Below are positions 1-9,059 of a stretch of DNA of 64,000 bases, piece after piece (position 1 is the first letter of the stretch; the number at the start of each line of letters is the position of its first letter). Source of the stretch: Bacillota bacterium. GTDB lineage: Bacteria; Bacillota; UBA4882; UBA8346. The DNA lies in NCBI GenBank assembly GCA_023401925.1, contig JAEXDA010000041.1, positions 1-64,000 on the forward strand. The letters are read 5' to 3'. Under the pieces are notes generated by a model. That model saw only the letters and a program-made list of their open reading frames with translations, was not told the DNA's origin and searched no databases. A program made the position numbers and the translations under genes.

Positions 1-80
1 AGTGAACGCCTATTTGACCTAACTTGCGCCTTTTTTAAAGGCGAGCTCTTCCCCAACGATGTTGTTCAAAGTAGTTGTTT

Positions 81-432
81 CAGTGGAAGAGTAACCGCGA
101 ACTTAAGTTCGAAGCCGCTGACCTCTAAAAGATTTTTGGCCTCGAAGGCATCGGTTACTCTCCCACTGAGCATTCTTCCTTGAATTTACAGCATTGGGGG
201 AGAGCAAGAGAGAGGTCAAAGACCAACTTTCCGGCTTGCATTTTGTTGTTGATAAAATTTTTCCAGAATATGTATCCACAGCCTGATGACATTGCCCTTG
301 CCCTTCCCCTCTGAAGGGAATAAATATAGCTGATTCAAGTGGAAGGGTAACCTTAACCGCTATAGTCAAAAGCATTTAGACTGCATAGGATTGGGTTACT
401 CTCCCACTTCAGGGGGAGAGCGAGAGAGAGGT
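81..432. repeat. Intergenic REP-like inverted repeats
   Basis: The first 561 bases hold no credible gene. Two copies of an inverted pair are visible. Bases 81-96 pair with 153-168 (CAGTGGAAGAGTAACC against GGTTACTCTCCCACTG, one mismatch). Bases 337-352 pair with 394-409 (two mismatches). Each right arm is followed by a purine-rich GGGGGAGAGCRAGAGAGAGGT word, near 194-214 and 412-432. A perfect 12-bp palindrome, GAACTTAAGTTC, lies at 99-110. This looks like a degenerate intergenic repeat family; function unknown. Confidence 0.55.
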
Positions 433-561
433 ATAAACCAACAATCAGCCCAGATAGATCTGATTTTTTTATGGATTTACGGGATTTTTTAAAACCCCTA
501 TGGATCATCTATTTTATGGCAACTTCACTTACCAGGTTTTAATCCCGTGAATTCTCCTTGA

Positions 562-1515
562 TTACCCTCTTTGCAACAACACCGCGCTGATGATAATCAA
601 ACCCTTGACAGCGCCCACCAAAAATGGAGGAACACCCAAAAGCGTCATCATGTTGTTAATAATCCCCAACGTTAAAGTACCGCAGAACGTGCCGATGATC
701 TTGCCCTTACCCCCGGACATGCTGGTTCCGCCGACAACCGCAGCGGCTATGGCATCCATCTCATAAGAAGATCCCGATGAAGCGGAATTGATGCTTCCAA
801 GCCTTGATGATTCCACAATCGCAGCCAGAGCTACCAAAGAACCACCCAATCCGTAAATCATGATCTTAACCCGGTCTACATTGATACCCGAAAGCATAGT
901 GGCCTTTTCATTGCTGCCCACCGCATAAACGTGCCGTCCGGTAGTAGTTTTGGTGGCAAAAAGATAGATACCGACGCTAATTAAAATCCAATACAGGATG
1001 GGCATCGGCAAGATCCCGAATAAATACGAATTGGATATGGCCACAAACGGTTCCTGAATCTTGAAATCAATCATAATACCGCCGCCGTTTAAAAAATATT
1101 GCGAGACCGAGCGGTATATGCTCATCATACCCAAAGTCACGATAAAAGCCGGCAGTCTGAATTTGGCTACCATCGAGCCGGTTAGAGCGCCCAGTGCGAT
1201 ACCTGCCAAAAGTCCTACCAATAGTCCCAATAAAATATTACCGGTTGCATTGGTAACCGCCAAAATGGCCACACCCACAATCACCATCAGTGAACCGACC
1301 GACAAATCGATTCCTCCGGTGATAATAATCAATGTCATTCCTAGCGCAATAATACCGATAATCGAATTGTTGCGCAAAATGTTGATGATGTTGTTATAGG
1401 AGAGAAAAACATGACCCTTTAAAATCACTGATACGATAAATATCAGAAAAAAGGTTACAATTGCGCTGTTATTTCCGGCAAATCTTTTAAGATCAAACCT
1501 TTTGGCGGCTGCCAT
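562..1515 (-). CDS. Sugar ABC transporter permease (RbsC family)
   Basis: Inner-membrane permease of a carbohydrate uptake ABC system (BPD_transp_2 family), about 317 residues, the usual size. It is hydrophobic throughout. The family block GGIDLSVGS sits near residue 65, and the glycine-rich VVGGTSMSGGKG near residue 260 is where the ATPase contacts RbsC-type permeases. I place the start at the ATG at 1515, because GAGGAG lies nine bases upstream of it; the in-frame TTG at 1524 is too close to that site. It is the last gene of the minus-strand sugar operon, 44 bases after the ATPase gene. Substrate cannot be read from the sequence; the locus suggests a monosaccharide or polyol. Confidence 0.9.
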   Translation of the reverse strand: MAAAKRFDLKRFAGNNSAIVTFFLIFIVSVILKGHVFLSYNNIINILRNNSIIGIIALGMTLIIITGGIDLSVGSLMVIVGVAILAVTNATGNILLGLLVGLLAGIALGALTGSMVAKFRLPAFIVTLGMMSIYRSVSQYFLNGGGIMIDFKIQEPFVAISNSYLFGILPMPILYWILISVGIYLFATKTTTGRHVYAVGSNEKATMLSGINVDRVKIMIYGLGGSLVALAAIVESSRLGSINSASSGSSYEMDAIAAAVVGGTSMSGGKGKIIGTFCGTLTLGIINNMMTLLGVPPFLVGAVKGLIIISAVLLQRG

Positions 1516-1559
1516 CTGCGTCAACTCCTCATCAATATTTGACCACTTTCAAACGCTAT

Positions 1560-3056
1560 CTAAGCTACATTGCCGCCTGTAGCGACAATCATGATTTTTT
1601 CCGCATCCGCTTCGGTCCGTTGAAACTCCTTCCGGATTTCCCCGTGATACATCACATAAATTCGATCACAAAGTTTCAAAACTTCCTGAGCCTCGCTGGA
1701 GAGAACGATTACACTCATACCCTGCTGGGCCAGTTTCATGATAATATGATAAATCTCCAGTTTAGCGCCGATATCCACGCCCTGGGTCGGATTATCCAAT
1801 ACAATGACCTCCGGGTTGGCCGCCAGCCAGCGCGACAGAATCACTTTTTGTTGGTTACCTCCGGACAAACTGGTAATCAAATCATCCACACAACCGACCT
1901 TTATATTTAAGTCGCTGACAAAGCGATTGGTTAATTCCTGTTCCTTCTTTGGATCAATAAACAAAAGCCGCTTTAATTTATTAATTATCGATATCGACGT
2001 ATTTTGCTGCACCGACATATCCCGGATAATGCCATTTTCCTTCCGGTTACGCGGGACATAACCGATACCGCAGTTACACGCTTTGGTTGTAGTATGCAAA
2101 ATGGTGTGCACACCATTGATATAAATTTCTCCGCTATAACCTTTGTTGCATCCAAATATCGTTTGAAACAACTCGCTGCGTCCATCACCGAGCAAACCCG
2201 TAAAACCCACAATTTCACCCTTGCCCACTTTAAAATTGATGTCATGAAATTCTTTTTCAAATGATAAATTCTTCACTTCCAAAATGGTTTGACCCGCTTT
2301 TCGCGGACAATATAATTCGTCATCCGATAAATCCTTGCCCACCATATGCTTGGCCAGTAAATTCTCATTGATTTGCTGGTCAACTTTGCCGGAGATGACA
2401 TTATTTCCGTCACGCATCACGGTGAAACTATCACAGATGGTTACAACTTCTTTCAATTTATGGGAAATGAATACGATACTGACCCCGTGTTCCCTTAAGG
2501 AGGTCATAATGGTAAAGACACTCTGGATCTCCACCTCGGTTAGGGCTGTGGTCGGTTCATCCATAATTAAAATTCTGGCATTGCGCAAAAGCGCCCGGGC
2601 GATCTCCACAATCTGCTTATAGGAAGCGTCGAGTTCACTGACCAAAGTTTTCGGATCCAGCTCCACTCCCATTTTCTCCAAGACTTCCCGGGATTTTTGG
2701 CACATTTGGGGAACGTCAAGAAAAACGCCTTTTTTGAGTTCATTACCCAGAAACAAATTTTCATAAACCGCTAAATCATTAACCAGGGTCAACTCTTGAT
2801 GGATAAAGGCGATTCCTTTTTCCTGAGCCTCGGCGGGAGAGCAAACCGTTATCGGCATTCCGTTTAAAACAATCTCGCCTGACTCTGCCGGGAATACTCC
2901 ACCGAGAATATTCATCAAGGTACTTTTTCCGGTCCCGTTCTCCCCGAGCAGGGCGTGAATTTCCGAGTGCTTGAGTTGAAAATTGACGCCATGAAGAACT
3001 TCGTTAGAGCCGAAGGATTTATAGATCGATTTCATTTCTAAAATATACTCTGACAT
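1560..3056 (-). CDS. Sugar ABC transporter ATP-binding protein (RbsA family, two ABC domains)
   Basis: Cytoplasmic ATPase that powers sugar import. At 498 residues it has the duplicated nucleotide-binding domain typical of RbsA/MglA/XylG. The N-terminal domain has Walker A GENGTGKST near residue 38 (T replaces the common A) and Walker B with DEPTTAL. Its signature is degenerate: LDASYKQIVEIARAL instead of an LSxGxxQ form. The C-terminal domain has the expected degenerate Walker A (GLLGDGRSE) and a clean LSGGNQQKV signature. It lies between the binding-protein and permease genes. The 176 bases upstream, before the binding-protein gene, contain a palindromic element that may cause differential expression. 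Confidence 0.93.
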   Translation of the reverse strand: MSEYILEMKSIYKSFGSNEVLHGVNFQLKHSEIHALLGENGTGKSTLMNILGGVFPAESGEIVLNGMPITVCSPAEAQEKGIAFIHQELTLVNDLAVYENLFLGNELKKGVFLDVPQMCQKSREVLEKMGVELDPKTLVSELDASYKQIVEIARALLRNARILIMDEPTTALTEVEIQSVFTIMTSLREHGVSIVFISHKLKEVVTICDSFTVMRDGNNVISGKVDQQINENLLAKHMVGKDLSDDELYCPRKAGQTILEVKNLSFEKEFHDINFKVGKGEIVGFTGLLGDGRSELFQTIFGCNKGYSGEIYINGVHTILHTTTKACNCGIGYVPRNRKENGIIRDMSVQQNTSISIINKLKRLLFIDPKKEQELTNRFVSDLNIKVGCVDDLITSLSGGNQQKVILSRWLAANPEVIVLDNPTQGVDIGAKLEIYHIIMKLAQQGMSVIVLSSEAQEVLKLCDRIYVMYHGEIRKEFQRTEADAEKIMIVATGGNVA

Positions 3057-3077
3057 ATCAGCACCCCGTTCTTAAAA

Positions 3078-3187
3078 GAGACTGTCCCCAAAGAATTGAA
3101 ATGCAAGATATACAATAGATAACCCTTTCAAAAAGGAACGATATATTGTATATCTTTTTATTTACCATTACTTTAAGAACAGCCTCA
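3078..3187. repeat. Palindromic element, copy A
   Basis: About 110 bases between the binding-protein and ATPase genes of the sugar operon. The ends are GAGACTGTCC and GAACAGCCTC. Inner arms AGATATACAATAGAT and ATATATTGTATATCT pair almost perfectly around CCTTTCAAAAAGG, so the transcript would fold into one long hairpin. It belongs to the same family as copies at 17281, 25013, 32442, 32700 and 60960. In this position it could act as a partial terminator or mRNA-stability element favouring binding-protein expression (inference). Confidence 0.65.
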
Positions 3188-3232
3188 TACCATCAATCCT
3201 AAAGATTTTAAACTTTCAGTCGGAGCAGAGAC

Positions 3233-4174
3233 TCAGTATGGCGAACCCTTGTCCAAAAATTTGGTGTAATTGTCTTTGTTGACAATGCTCGGCTCGATAA
3301 TGGTATTCTTTTTGACTGATTTGCCTTTGTTAAGGTCATAAGCAGCCTGGATGGCATCTTTAATCATGGCAGGGCTATAGGTAGCGGTAAATAAGTCAAT
3401 ACCCGTGTTGCCGCCCATGGTTTTAAAATAGGTTTGGGTTCCGCCACCACCGGAGATAACTTTGATATCTTTGCGGTTTGCATCTTTAATGGCTTGTAAA
3501 ATACCGACCGAAGGCTCGTCATCGATGGAGAATACGGCGTCAAGTTTCGGATATGCAACCAACATATCGGTTGCCATTTTCAAACCATCTTCCATGGAAA
3601 AACCACTGGATGTAACATCCACTAATTTTAAGCCGGGGAATTTTTTGGCAACCGTCTGTTTAAAGCCTTGAACACGTTCGGTGCTCACGGAACCAACGCT
3701 CGGGCAGTTCATAACGGCAACAGTTCCTTTACCGCCTAACTTTTTACCGATATATTCAGCGGAGGCGACTCCAAGACCGGCGTTGTCGCCTGCAATGTAT
3801 GCGGTATAGTCTCCGGAAACTTTACGGTCAAAAAGTACCAGTTTGATATTATTTTTAAGAATCTTGTCCGCGGCAACCGACACTTCGTTGTTATGCGGCA
3901 GAAGCACGATGGCTGAACATTTCAAAGCGATCATTTCTTCGATTTGGTTGGCTTGTTCATTGACATTGGCCGAAGTAACCAGTTTGTAACCGCTACCTTC
4001 TTTCAATTTCAATTGATCCGCCTTTTGTTTTGAAAAATAAGATACCGCAGCTAACCAGCCATGGTCGGCCGAGGGAATGACGATTCCGATCGGTCCCGGA
4101 GTGGTTGCGGCAAAACTGGTGAAAGTCAGAGCAAACAACAATGCTGCAATGAACAGAAATGCTACTTTTTTCAT
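3233..4174 (-). CDS. Sugar ABC transporter periplasmic substrate-binding protein (RbsB family)
   Basis: Extracytoplasmic sugar receptor of the importer (Peripla_BP_4/RbsB family, 313 residues). An N-terminal signal peptide ends around TSFAATTPG. There is no lipobox cysteine, unlike the lipid-anchored receptors of monoderm Firmicutes. The mature part begins with the family's GIVIPSADHGWLAAV and includes the hinge region FDRKVSGDYTAYIAGDN. It lies downstream of the enzyme genes OYE/ADH/epimerase and upstream of the ATPase gene, all on the minus strand. Substrate unknown; a ribose/allose-type sugar is plausible from family and neighbours. Confidence 0.9.
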   Translation of the reverse strand: MKKVAFLFIAALLFALTFTSFAATTPGPIGIVIPSADHGWLAAVSYFSKQKADQLKLKEGSGYKLVTSANVNEQANQIEEMIALKCSAIVLLPHNNEVSVAADKILKNNIKLVLFDRKVSGDYTAYIAGDNAGLGVASAEYIGKKLGGKGTVAVMNCPSVGSVSTERVQGFKQTVAKKFPGLKLVDVTSSGFSMEDGLKMATDMLVAYPKLDAVFSIDDEPSVGILQAIKDANRKDIKVISGGGGTQTYFKTMGGNTGIDLFTATYSPAMIKDAIQAAYDLNKGKSVKKNTIIEPSIVNKDNYTKFLDKGSPY

Positions 4175-4281
4175 TCAAAAAGCCCCCCATTTATTTTATT
4201 TTGGATTCCTGCTTGACTCATTTCCAATCGGTAAAGGTTATTGAAACTCCCATCACCCCTTTCAATGGTCAGCACCGATTC

Positions 4282-5523
4282 TCAGGTATGAGCAATTGTC
4301 AGTCTGCCCTTTTCTTTTCGGGTTTGTACCAAAATATCGGTATAGTACTTATTATATGTGCAACAGCCGACCTTACTTTGTTGAATGAGAAGCTCCAAGC
4401 AATTATCACAAACTGTGCAATATTTAATGTCCTTTTCATTTCCTTCCCTTAATTTCTTGGGGAGGAGCGGGTCGGCAAAAGATTGCCTTCCGAGGGCGAT
4501 CATATCGGTCACGCTATCCTCAATACATTTTGCACCGAAGTGTAGCAAAGAACTCTCTTCTTCGCTGACTGCGCAAAGGCCGTTCTTGCCATTGCGGAAC
4601 AGGGAAAAGTTAGAGCCGATGATAACCGTTTCCGGCTTGACATTGTCTTTGAAAATCTTTGAAAAAGTTTGATGCAAATAGGCAAAATAAGGGACATGCT
4701 TGTCAACCTGGGTCAAGCTAATCGTGATGGAAGGGCTTCCGGCGGATTGAATGAAATATTGCGCGCCGCGCTCTTCGAGCCCTTTTAAAAGAGCAATCGG
4801 TTCGCTGAGATCGATAACCGGTGAATTCGGTCCGGCAGTTCCAAATCCTCCAGGGAAGCCTTCCCATGCGGATATCTTAGAACCAATCAGAAAATTCTTA
4901 TCATTGACTGCGCGGGAAATTCTTTCATACAAATCGAATGCGAACCGGCTGCGATTTTCCCAGGAGCCGCCGTATTTCCATTTCCGGTCATTGTAGGGTC
5001 TGAGAACCTGGGAACCGAAATAACCGTGGCAAAGCTTCATATCAATACCATCTGCTCCGGCATCATGCGCAATTTGCGCAGCCAACACAAAACCATCGAT
5101 AATCTTGTCGACTTCTTCCTCGGTTAATAAATCTCCGCCATAACCATGAAGCGGTTTTACCGTAACCCTTCTTGAGAAAGAAGGATTACTTAATTCGCCG
5201 GAGTGAGTTAATTGAAAAATGAATAAAGATTTAGGATTGGCAGCTTTGACCCGTTTGACAAACCGGGTGAGCGGTTCCTTGTTAGGCGCCATGATCGTTA
5301 ACTGATTGTCCCGGGAACGGCTCTCGCGGGTGATCGAAATTGCTTCCAGACTGACCAGCCCGGCTTCGCCACGGAATAATTCCTCATATCTCTGAGTGGT
5401 TGATTCTGAAGGGTTACCGGTCTCATCCTCATCGTTACACTCCATCGCCTGGATAAAGAAACGGTTGGGGGACACGCGCTGGCCGATTTTAATCGGGCTT
5501 AACAAAGTATCTTTGTAGCTCAT
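4282..5523 (-). CDS. NADH:flavin oxidoreductase, old yellow enzyme-like TIM barrel
   Basis: FMN-dependent oxidoreductase of the OYE/2,4-dienoyl-CoA reductase N-terminal family, about 413 residues. It opens with the family pattern LLSPIKIGQRVSPNRFFIQAM, has GADGIDMKLCHGYF near the middle, and has a cysteine cluster near the C-terminus (CTVCDNC then GCC about 12 residues on) resembling the Fe-S site of dienoyl-CoA reductase-type members. The FAD/NAD(P) domain of the long members is absent. I choose the ATG at 5523, nine bases after AGGAG, over the GTG at 5529. Presence inside a sugar operon is unusual: the substrate may be an unsaturated or keto-sugar intermediate (inference). Confidence 0.85.
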   Translation of the reverse strand: MSYKDTLLSPIKIGQRVSPNRFFIQAMECNDEDETGNPSESTTQRYEELFRGEAGLVSLEAISITRESRSRDNQLTIMAPNKEPLTRFVKRVKAANPKSLFIFQLTHSGELSNPSFSRRVTVKPLHGYGGDLLTEEEVDKIIDGFVLAAQIAHDAGADGIDMKLCHGYFGSQVLRPYNDRKWKYGGSWENRSRFAFDLYERISRAVNDKNFLIGSKISAWEGFPGGFGTAGPNSPVIDLSEPIALLKGLEERGAQYFIQSAGSPSITISLTQVDKHVPYFAYLHQTFSKIFKDNVKPETVIIGSNFSLFRNGKNGLCAVSEEESSLLHFGAKCIEDSVTDMIALGRQSFADPLLPKKLREGNEKDIKYCTVCDNCLELLIQQSKVGCCTYNKYYTDILVQTRKEKGRLTIAHT

Positions 5524-5550
5524 TTCCACACTCTCCTATTTCCAAGATTA

Positions 5551-6618
5551 TTATTGGTTGATTTTGACTCTGTTCTGAATTTCCGGGGAAACAAAAATCT
5601 TAATGATTTCTTTATTGGTTTTCAGCTCATGCAAAGCGTTCTCAAGTTCTTCCAGCGGAATAACTTCAGAGAACAAAGGGGTTGGATCAATCCGTTTATA
5701 CGATAGAAGATTGATGACCTCGGCCCAGTTATTCCCGATACCGGCGCAACTGCCGCGAAGTTTTTTCTCACCCAACACAAATTCATACGGTTCAAATTGA
5801 GCCATTCTCCCTTGGGGCACCACTCCAAAAGCTTCTACAACCCCGCCCCGTCGGACCATCTTGAAGGCCTGCTCATAGGTAGCCGGTGTACCGACAGCTT
5901 CCAATACAAAGTCCGCACCCACACCACCGGTTAACTTTTTGACTTCCGCAACAACATCTTCAACTTCATTAATATTGATAAAATAGTCGGCGACTCCCAT
6001 TCTTTTGGCCAATTCTAACCGGGAATTGCTGTCGCCGGTGATAATAATCGGAGCGGCCCCGCGCAACTTGGCCATTGCCGCATGTAATATGCCGAGCCCG
6101 CATCCAATAACCACCACACTGGATGATATCGTACAGTTCATACTTTTGGCGCCTTGCAAAACCGCGGTCATCGGCTCAATAAAAGCCGCGGAATAATCAT
6201 CAACCCCTGCCGGGATAACATAACAGTTCTTCCAAGGAGCCTTGACATATTCCGCAAAGGCCCCGTTGGTATGAATACCAAGCTGGGTAAAGTTTTCACA
6301 AAGCAGAAAGTCTCCTCTGCGGCAAAAATAACAAGTCCCACAGGTAAGGCAAATATCGGCCGAAACCCGATCGCCCACTTTAATTCCTTTGGCATTCTTA
6401 CCCACTTGTTCCACTACGCCCCAAAATTCATGCCCGGAAATGAGCGGGAGATGTTCCGCAGCATACAAACCGGCATAAATCTTCAAATCCGTACCGCAAA
6501 TACCGCACATCTTAACCTTGATCAGCACTTCATCATCATTGATTTCCGGAACCGGCACTTGTTGAAGGGTCATTTTACCGGGTGCTTCCACTACTTGAGC
6601 GCGCATCATTTTTCCCAT
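5551..6618 (-). CDS. Zinc-dependent alcohol/polyol dehydrogenase (MDR family)
   Basis: Medium-chain dehydrogenase that oxidises a secondary alcohol of a sugar or polyol with NAD(P), 355 residues. The catalytic zinc site is visible as C41 (MCGICGTD) and H63-E64 (SGHE). The structural zinc site is C93, C96, C99 and C107 with the canonical C-x2-C-x2-C-x7-C spacing. The Rossmann segment is VVIGCGLGILHAAMAKLRGA. It most resembles sorbitol/threonine dehydrogenase-like proteins. AAGGAG lies nine bases before the ATG. It is followed by the OYE gene 27 bases on, and preceded by the epimerase, so the three probably act in sequence on the imported substrate. Confidence 0.9.
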   Translation of the reverse strand: MGKMMRAQVVEAPGKMTLQQVPVPEINDDEVLIKVKMCGICGTDLKIYAGLYAAEHLPLISGHEFWGVVEQVGKNAKGIKVGDRVSADICLTCGTCYFCRRGDFLLCENFTQLGIHTNGAFAEYVKAPWKNCYVIPAGVDDYSAAFIEPMTAVLQGAKSMNCTISSSVVVIGCGLGILHAAMAKLRGAAPIIITGDSNSRLELAKRMGVADYFININEVEDVVAEVKKLTGGVGADFVLEAVGTPATYEQAFKMVRRGGVVEAFGVVPQGRMAQFEPYEFVLGEKKLRGSCAGIGNNWAEVINLLSYKRIDPTPLFSEVIPLEELENALHELKTNKEIIKIFVSPEIQNRVKINQ

Positions 6619-6657
6619 TTTTCACAACTCCTTACTATAGAATGATATCGTCGGAAT

Positions 6658-7662
6658 TTACCGAGCGTTTTTGGGTTTTCCCGATTGGAATTCGTTAAAC
6701 AACTTATCGGTTCTCCCCTCATACGGGGCTTTAATCAACAACGGTTTTAAAAATTCAGCCGTTTTTTCAATACCATCCATACGGCTCATGGTAACATCTT
6801 CATGTTCATAGCTAAGGACTCCGTGATAACCGACCATCGATAATTCGGTAATTACTTTTTTCCAGGCAACACTGCCCCAGCCGGGAATTCTAAACCGGAA
6901 AGTACGGTCAAGCCTTTGCCAGTCGCCATGCATCAAAATGCCGCCCATTGCGATATTGTGTTCTACAATTTCTCCGTCTTTGGCATGAACGTGGAAAATC
7001 CGATCGCCCAACCGGTCAATAAAATTTTCTACCTTTAATCCGAGATAAATGATATTCGCGGGATCCAAATTAAAACCGAGGCACGGATGGTTATTCACCA
7101 GTTCCAACGCTTTTTCGGCTGAATAAATATCGTAAACAAAACTGTTGGGGTGAGGTTCTATAGCAAATTTAACTCCATATTCTTTGAACTTGTCTAAAAT
7201 CGGAATGAATCTTTCGGCAAAATCAGCTTCATACTCCGACCAACCTTGTCCATAGGGAAATGGGAAAAAGCGGCCCCAGTTTTCAACTCCAGGAAAACCA
7301 ACCACCACAGGCACTTCTAATGCATTGGCTGCTTGGGCGGTTTTGAGTAGTCCCTTCGTCCCGAAAGCGATCTTTTCTTCCTTGGTCCCTTTAAAGATAA
7401 AATCAGTCTCCACCCCGCTAGGCCCCATAATCAGAAAAGACTCGGGATGATTACTTAAAGCTGCGATTTGTAAGCCATATCCTTCTACCATCTTTTTAAG
7501 TGCTGCCCCATTGTTGCCTTTGATAACCTCATCCGGTTCAAGTTGGCCATTTCCGGCATAGGCTGGAATTTCCAGCATTTCATAGCCGTACTTTGCGACA
7601 AGTTCAGCAACCTCATTCAGCGGCTTTTCAGTAAAATTCGCAGTAAAAAAACCTAACTTCAT
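6658..7662 (-). CDS. Sugar (phosphate) isomerase/epimerase, AP-endonuclease-2-like TIM barrel
   Basis: Metal-dependent epimerase/isomerase of the xylose isomerase-like TIM-barrel family (IolE, YcjR, psicose 3-epimerase relatives), 334 residues. Candidate metal ligands are E in AIEPHPNS, D in FNLDPANI, H in FHVHAKDG and E in LSYEHED, in the expected order. The start is the ATG at 7662, seven bases after AAGGAGGTG; an upstream in-frame ATG at 7692 would put the Shine-Dalgarno inside the gene. It is the first gene of the minus-strand operon, transcribed from the promoter at 7797-7825. Exact sugar unknown; beside a zinc dehydrogenase, a 3-keto-sugar epimerisation (as YcjR) is one possibility. Confidence 0.85.
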   Translation of the reverse strand: MKLGFFTANFTEKPLNEVAELVAKYGYEMLEIPAYAGNGQLEPDEVIKGNNGAALKKMVEGYGLQIAALSNHPESFLIMGPSGVETDFIFKGTKEEKIAFGTKGLLKTAQAANALEVPVVVGFPGVENWGRFFPFPYGQGWSEYEADFAERFIPILDKFKEYGVKFAIEPHPNSFVYDIYSAEKALELVNNHPCLGFNLDPANIIYLGLKVENFIDRLGDRIFHVHAKDGEIVEHNIAMGGILMHGDWQRLDRTFRFRIPGWGSVAWKKVITELSMVGYHGVLSYEHEDVTMSRMDGIEKTAEFLKPLLIKAPYEGRTDKLFNEFQSGKPKNAR

Positions 7663-7717
7663 TACTAAACACCTCCTTAAAAGATAAGACACCGTAAAAA
7701 CAAAAAATCAAATCCCC

Positions 7718-7782
7718 AAATGTGAGTTTCATAAAACCAATCGTAATAAACGGGCATAAACAAAAATTTGAAACTCACATTT
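7718..7782. promoter_or_regulatory. Operator candidate: perfect 14-bp inverted repeat AAATGTGAGTTTCA
   Basis: AAATGTGAGTTTCA at 7718-7731 is repeated as its exact reverse complement at 7769-7782. A third partial copy of the core (TTTGTGAGTTTGC, about 7811-7823) sits between the -10 and -35 boxes of the minus-strand promoter. The placement downstream of and within the promoter of the importer/dehydrogenase operon fits repression. The binding protein is not identified; the DeoR-type regulator encoded in the opposite arm is the local candidate. Confidence 0.6.
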
Positions 7783-7796
7783 CTATTCACAGCGTC

Positions 7797-7825
7797 ATTG
7801 TATCACCGTTTTTGTGAGTTTGCAA
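7797..7825 (-). promoter_or_regulatory. Sigma-A-type promoter of the minus-strand sugar operon
   Basis: On the minus strand TTGCAA (7820-7825) and TACAAT (7797-7802) are separated by exactly 17 bases. It reads towards the epimerase gene starting at 7662. The spacer contains a TGTGAGTTT operator half-site. Confidence 0.65.
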
Positions 7826-7945
7826 TAGAAAAATGAGGATTTTCTACAAAAATATAATTTACAACACATTCGGTAAAAAATTATGATATTCGACAATTCA
7901 ATTGCAGCGCAACAATTATTCCGCTTCCATCTAAAATATTACAGA

Positions 7946-7985
7946 TTGACTTTATGCCCGTTTAATGTTAATATACGGGCATAAA
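7946..7985 (+). promoter_or_regulatory. Promoter and operator of the plus-strand sugar operon
   Basis: TTGACT (7946-7951), 17 bases, TAATAT (7969-7974) form a strong sigma-A promoter. A perfect 11-bp inverted repeat, TTTATGCCCGT at 7951-7961 and ACGGGCATAAA at 7975-7985, brackets the -10 box, so a bound repressor would block polymerase. The same half-site occurs once more, ACGGGCATAAA at 7750-7760, between the arms of the other operator, suggesting looping or joint control of both arms. Confidence 0.7.
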
Positions 7986-8048
7986 CACAGAAGCGGGTAA
8001 AAATGCGGTCACCCTGCCCCACCACATTGAAAAAGGAGTTTGCTTGGA

Positions 8049-8984
8049 ATGATTAACACCTTAACTTTGAATCCGGCTATCGATAGAGTCCTGTATCTCG
8101 ACAAATTGGAAAAAAACGTAACCAACCGGATCAATCTCGCTACAAATGTTATCGGCGGAAAAGGCACCCATGTGTCTATTAATCTGAAGCTTTTGGGTCT
8201 TAATAGCCGGACGTTTGGGATTGGATATGGTAAAACCGGAAGTTGGATTATTCAGACTTTGGAAGAATACGGACTCGATGTCGAGTTTGTCTATCGTGAG
8301 CAGGATAATAGCCGAACAAATTACCTGTTTGTAGAACAAAACAACGATTGTACGATCGTCGCCGAAAAAGGGGCTCCTCTTTCCGAAAATGATTTGGCGG
8401 AAATCGTTGCCTTATTGGAAACCAAAATCACTCCCCAAGATTACTTCGTGCTCTCCGGCGATGCCTCCAATTACAGTGACCCTTATGTCTATAACGATAT
8501 TATTGCCAAATTAAAAGATAAGCATTTGAAAATTTTCCTCGACACCAGTGGAAAAACATTGTTGAAATGCATTGAAACCGCTCCTTTTCTCATTAAACCC
8601 AACTTGGATGAATTATCTTTACTGTGCGGAAAGAGCATCAGATCAGATGATAATGCTGTTATTTCCGCCCTCCACTCTTTGGATCATTATGGAGTGGAAA
8701 TTATAGCGGTTTCACTAGGAAAAGACGGTTCGATCGTCAAATCGCCTCAGGGAATCTTTAAAGCAACCCCACCCAAGGTCAGTGTCCGCAACACCATTGG
8801 TTGTGGCGACAGTTACCTTGCCGGGATGATTTTCGCTCTTCATGCCGGGCAGCCCATGGAGGAAGTTATTCGCCTAGCCACTGCAATTTCTGCTGCCACA
8901 GCGGAATCAACGCTATCCGTGGGATTTGATGAGGTCCGCGCCAATCAATTAATGAATCAATGCGAAGTCAAAAAAATCGCCTGA
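8049..8984 (+). CDS. PfkB-family sugar-phosphate kinase (1-phosphofructokinase/tagatose-6-P kinase type)
   Basis: ATP-dependent kinase of the FruK/LacC branch of the PfkB (ribokinase) family, about 311 residues. The N-terminus INTLTLNPAIDRVLYL and GGKGTHVSINLKLLG are the substrate-binding signature of hexose-phosphate kinases. The C-terminal catalytic loop reads NTIGCGDSYLAGM, with the essential D in GCGDS (GAGDS in most). I start at the ATG at 8049, ten bases after AAGGAG; a TTG at 8040 is one base from that site. It is the first gene of the plus-strand arm, likely converting a ketose phosphate to a bisphosphate for aldol cleavage. Confidence 0.88.
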   Translation: MINTLTLNPAIDRVLYLDKLEKNVTNRINLATNVIGGKGTHVSINLKLLGLNSRTFGIGYGKTGSWIIQTLEEYGLDVEFVYREQDNSRTNYLFVEQNNDCTIVAEKGAPLSENDLAEIVALLETKITPQDYFVLSGDASNYSDPYVYNDIIAKLKDKHLKIFLDTSGKTLLKCIETAPFLIKPNLDELSLLCGKSIRSDDNAVISALHSLDHYGVEIIAVSLGKDGSIVKSPQGIFKATPPKVSVRNTIGCGDSYLAGMIFALHAGQPMEEVIRLATAISAATAESTLSVGFDEVRANQLMNQCEVKKIA

Positions 8985-9059
8985 TAAGATTCTTAAATAT
9001 CGCTTTTAACGATGAAATTCGCCGTATTCGACGGTAATTTAAAAAAAGGAGCAATTCAA

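Noticed and set aside
103..375. 90-codon minus-strand ORF at the left edge
   Set aside because: It lies wholly within the REP-like repeat region and has no initiation signal.
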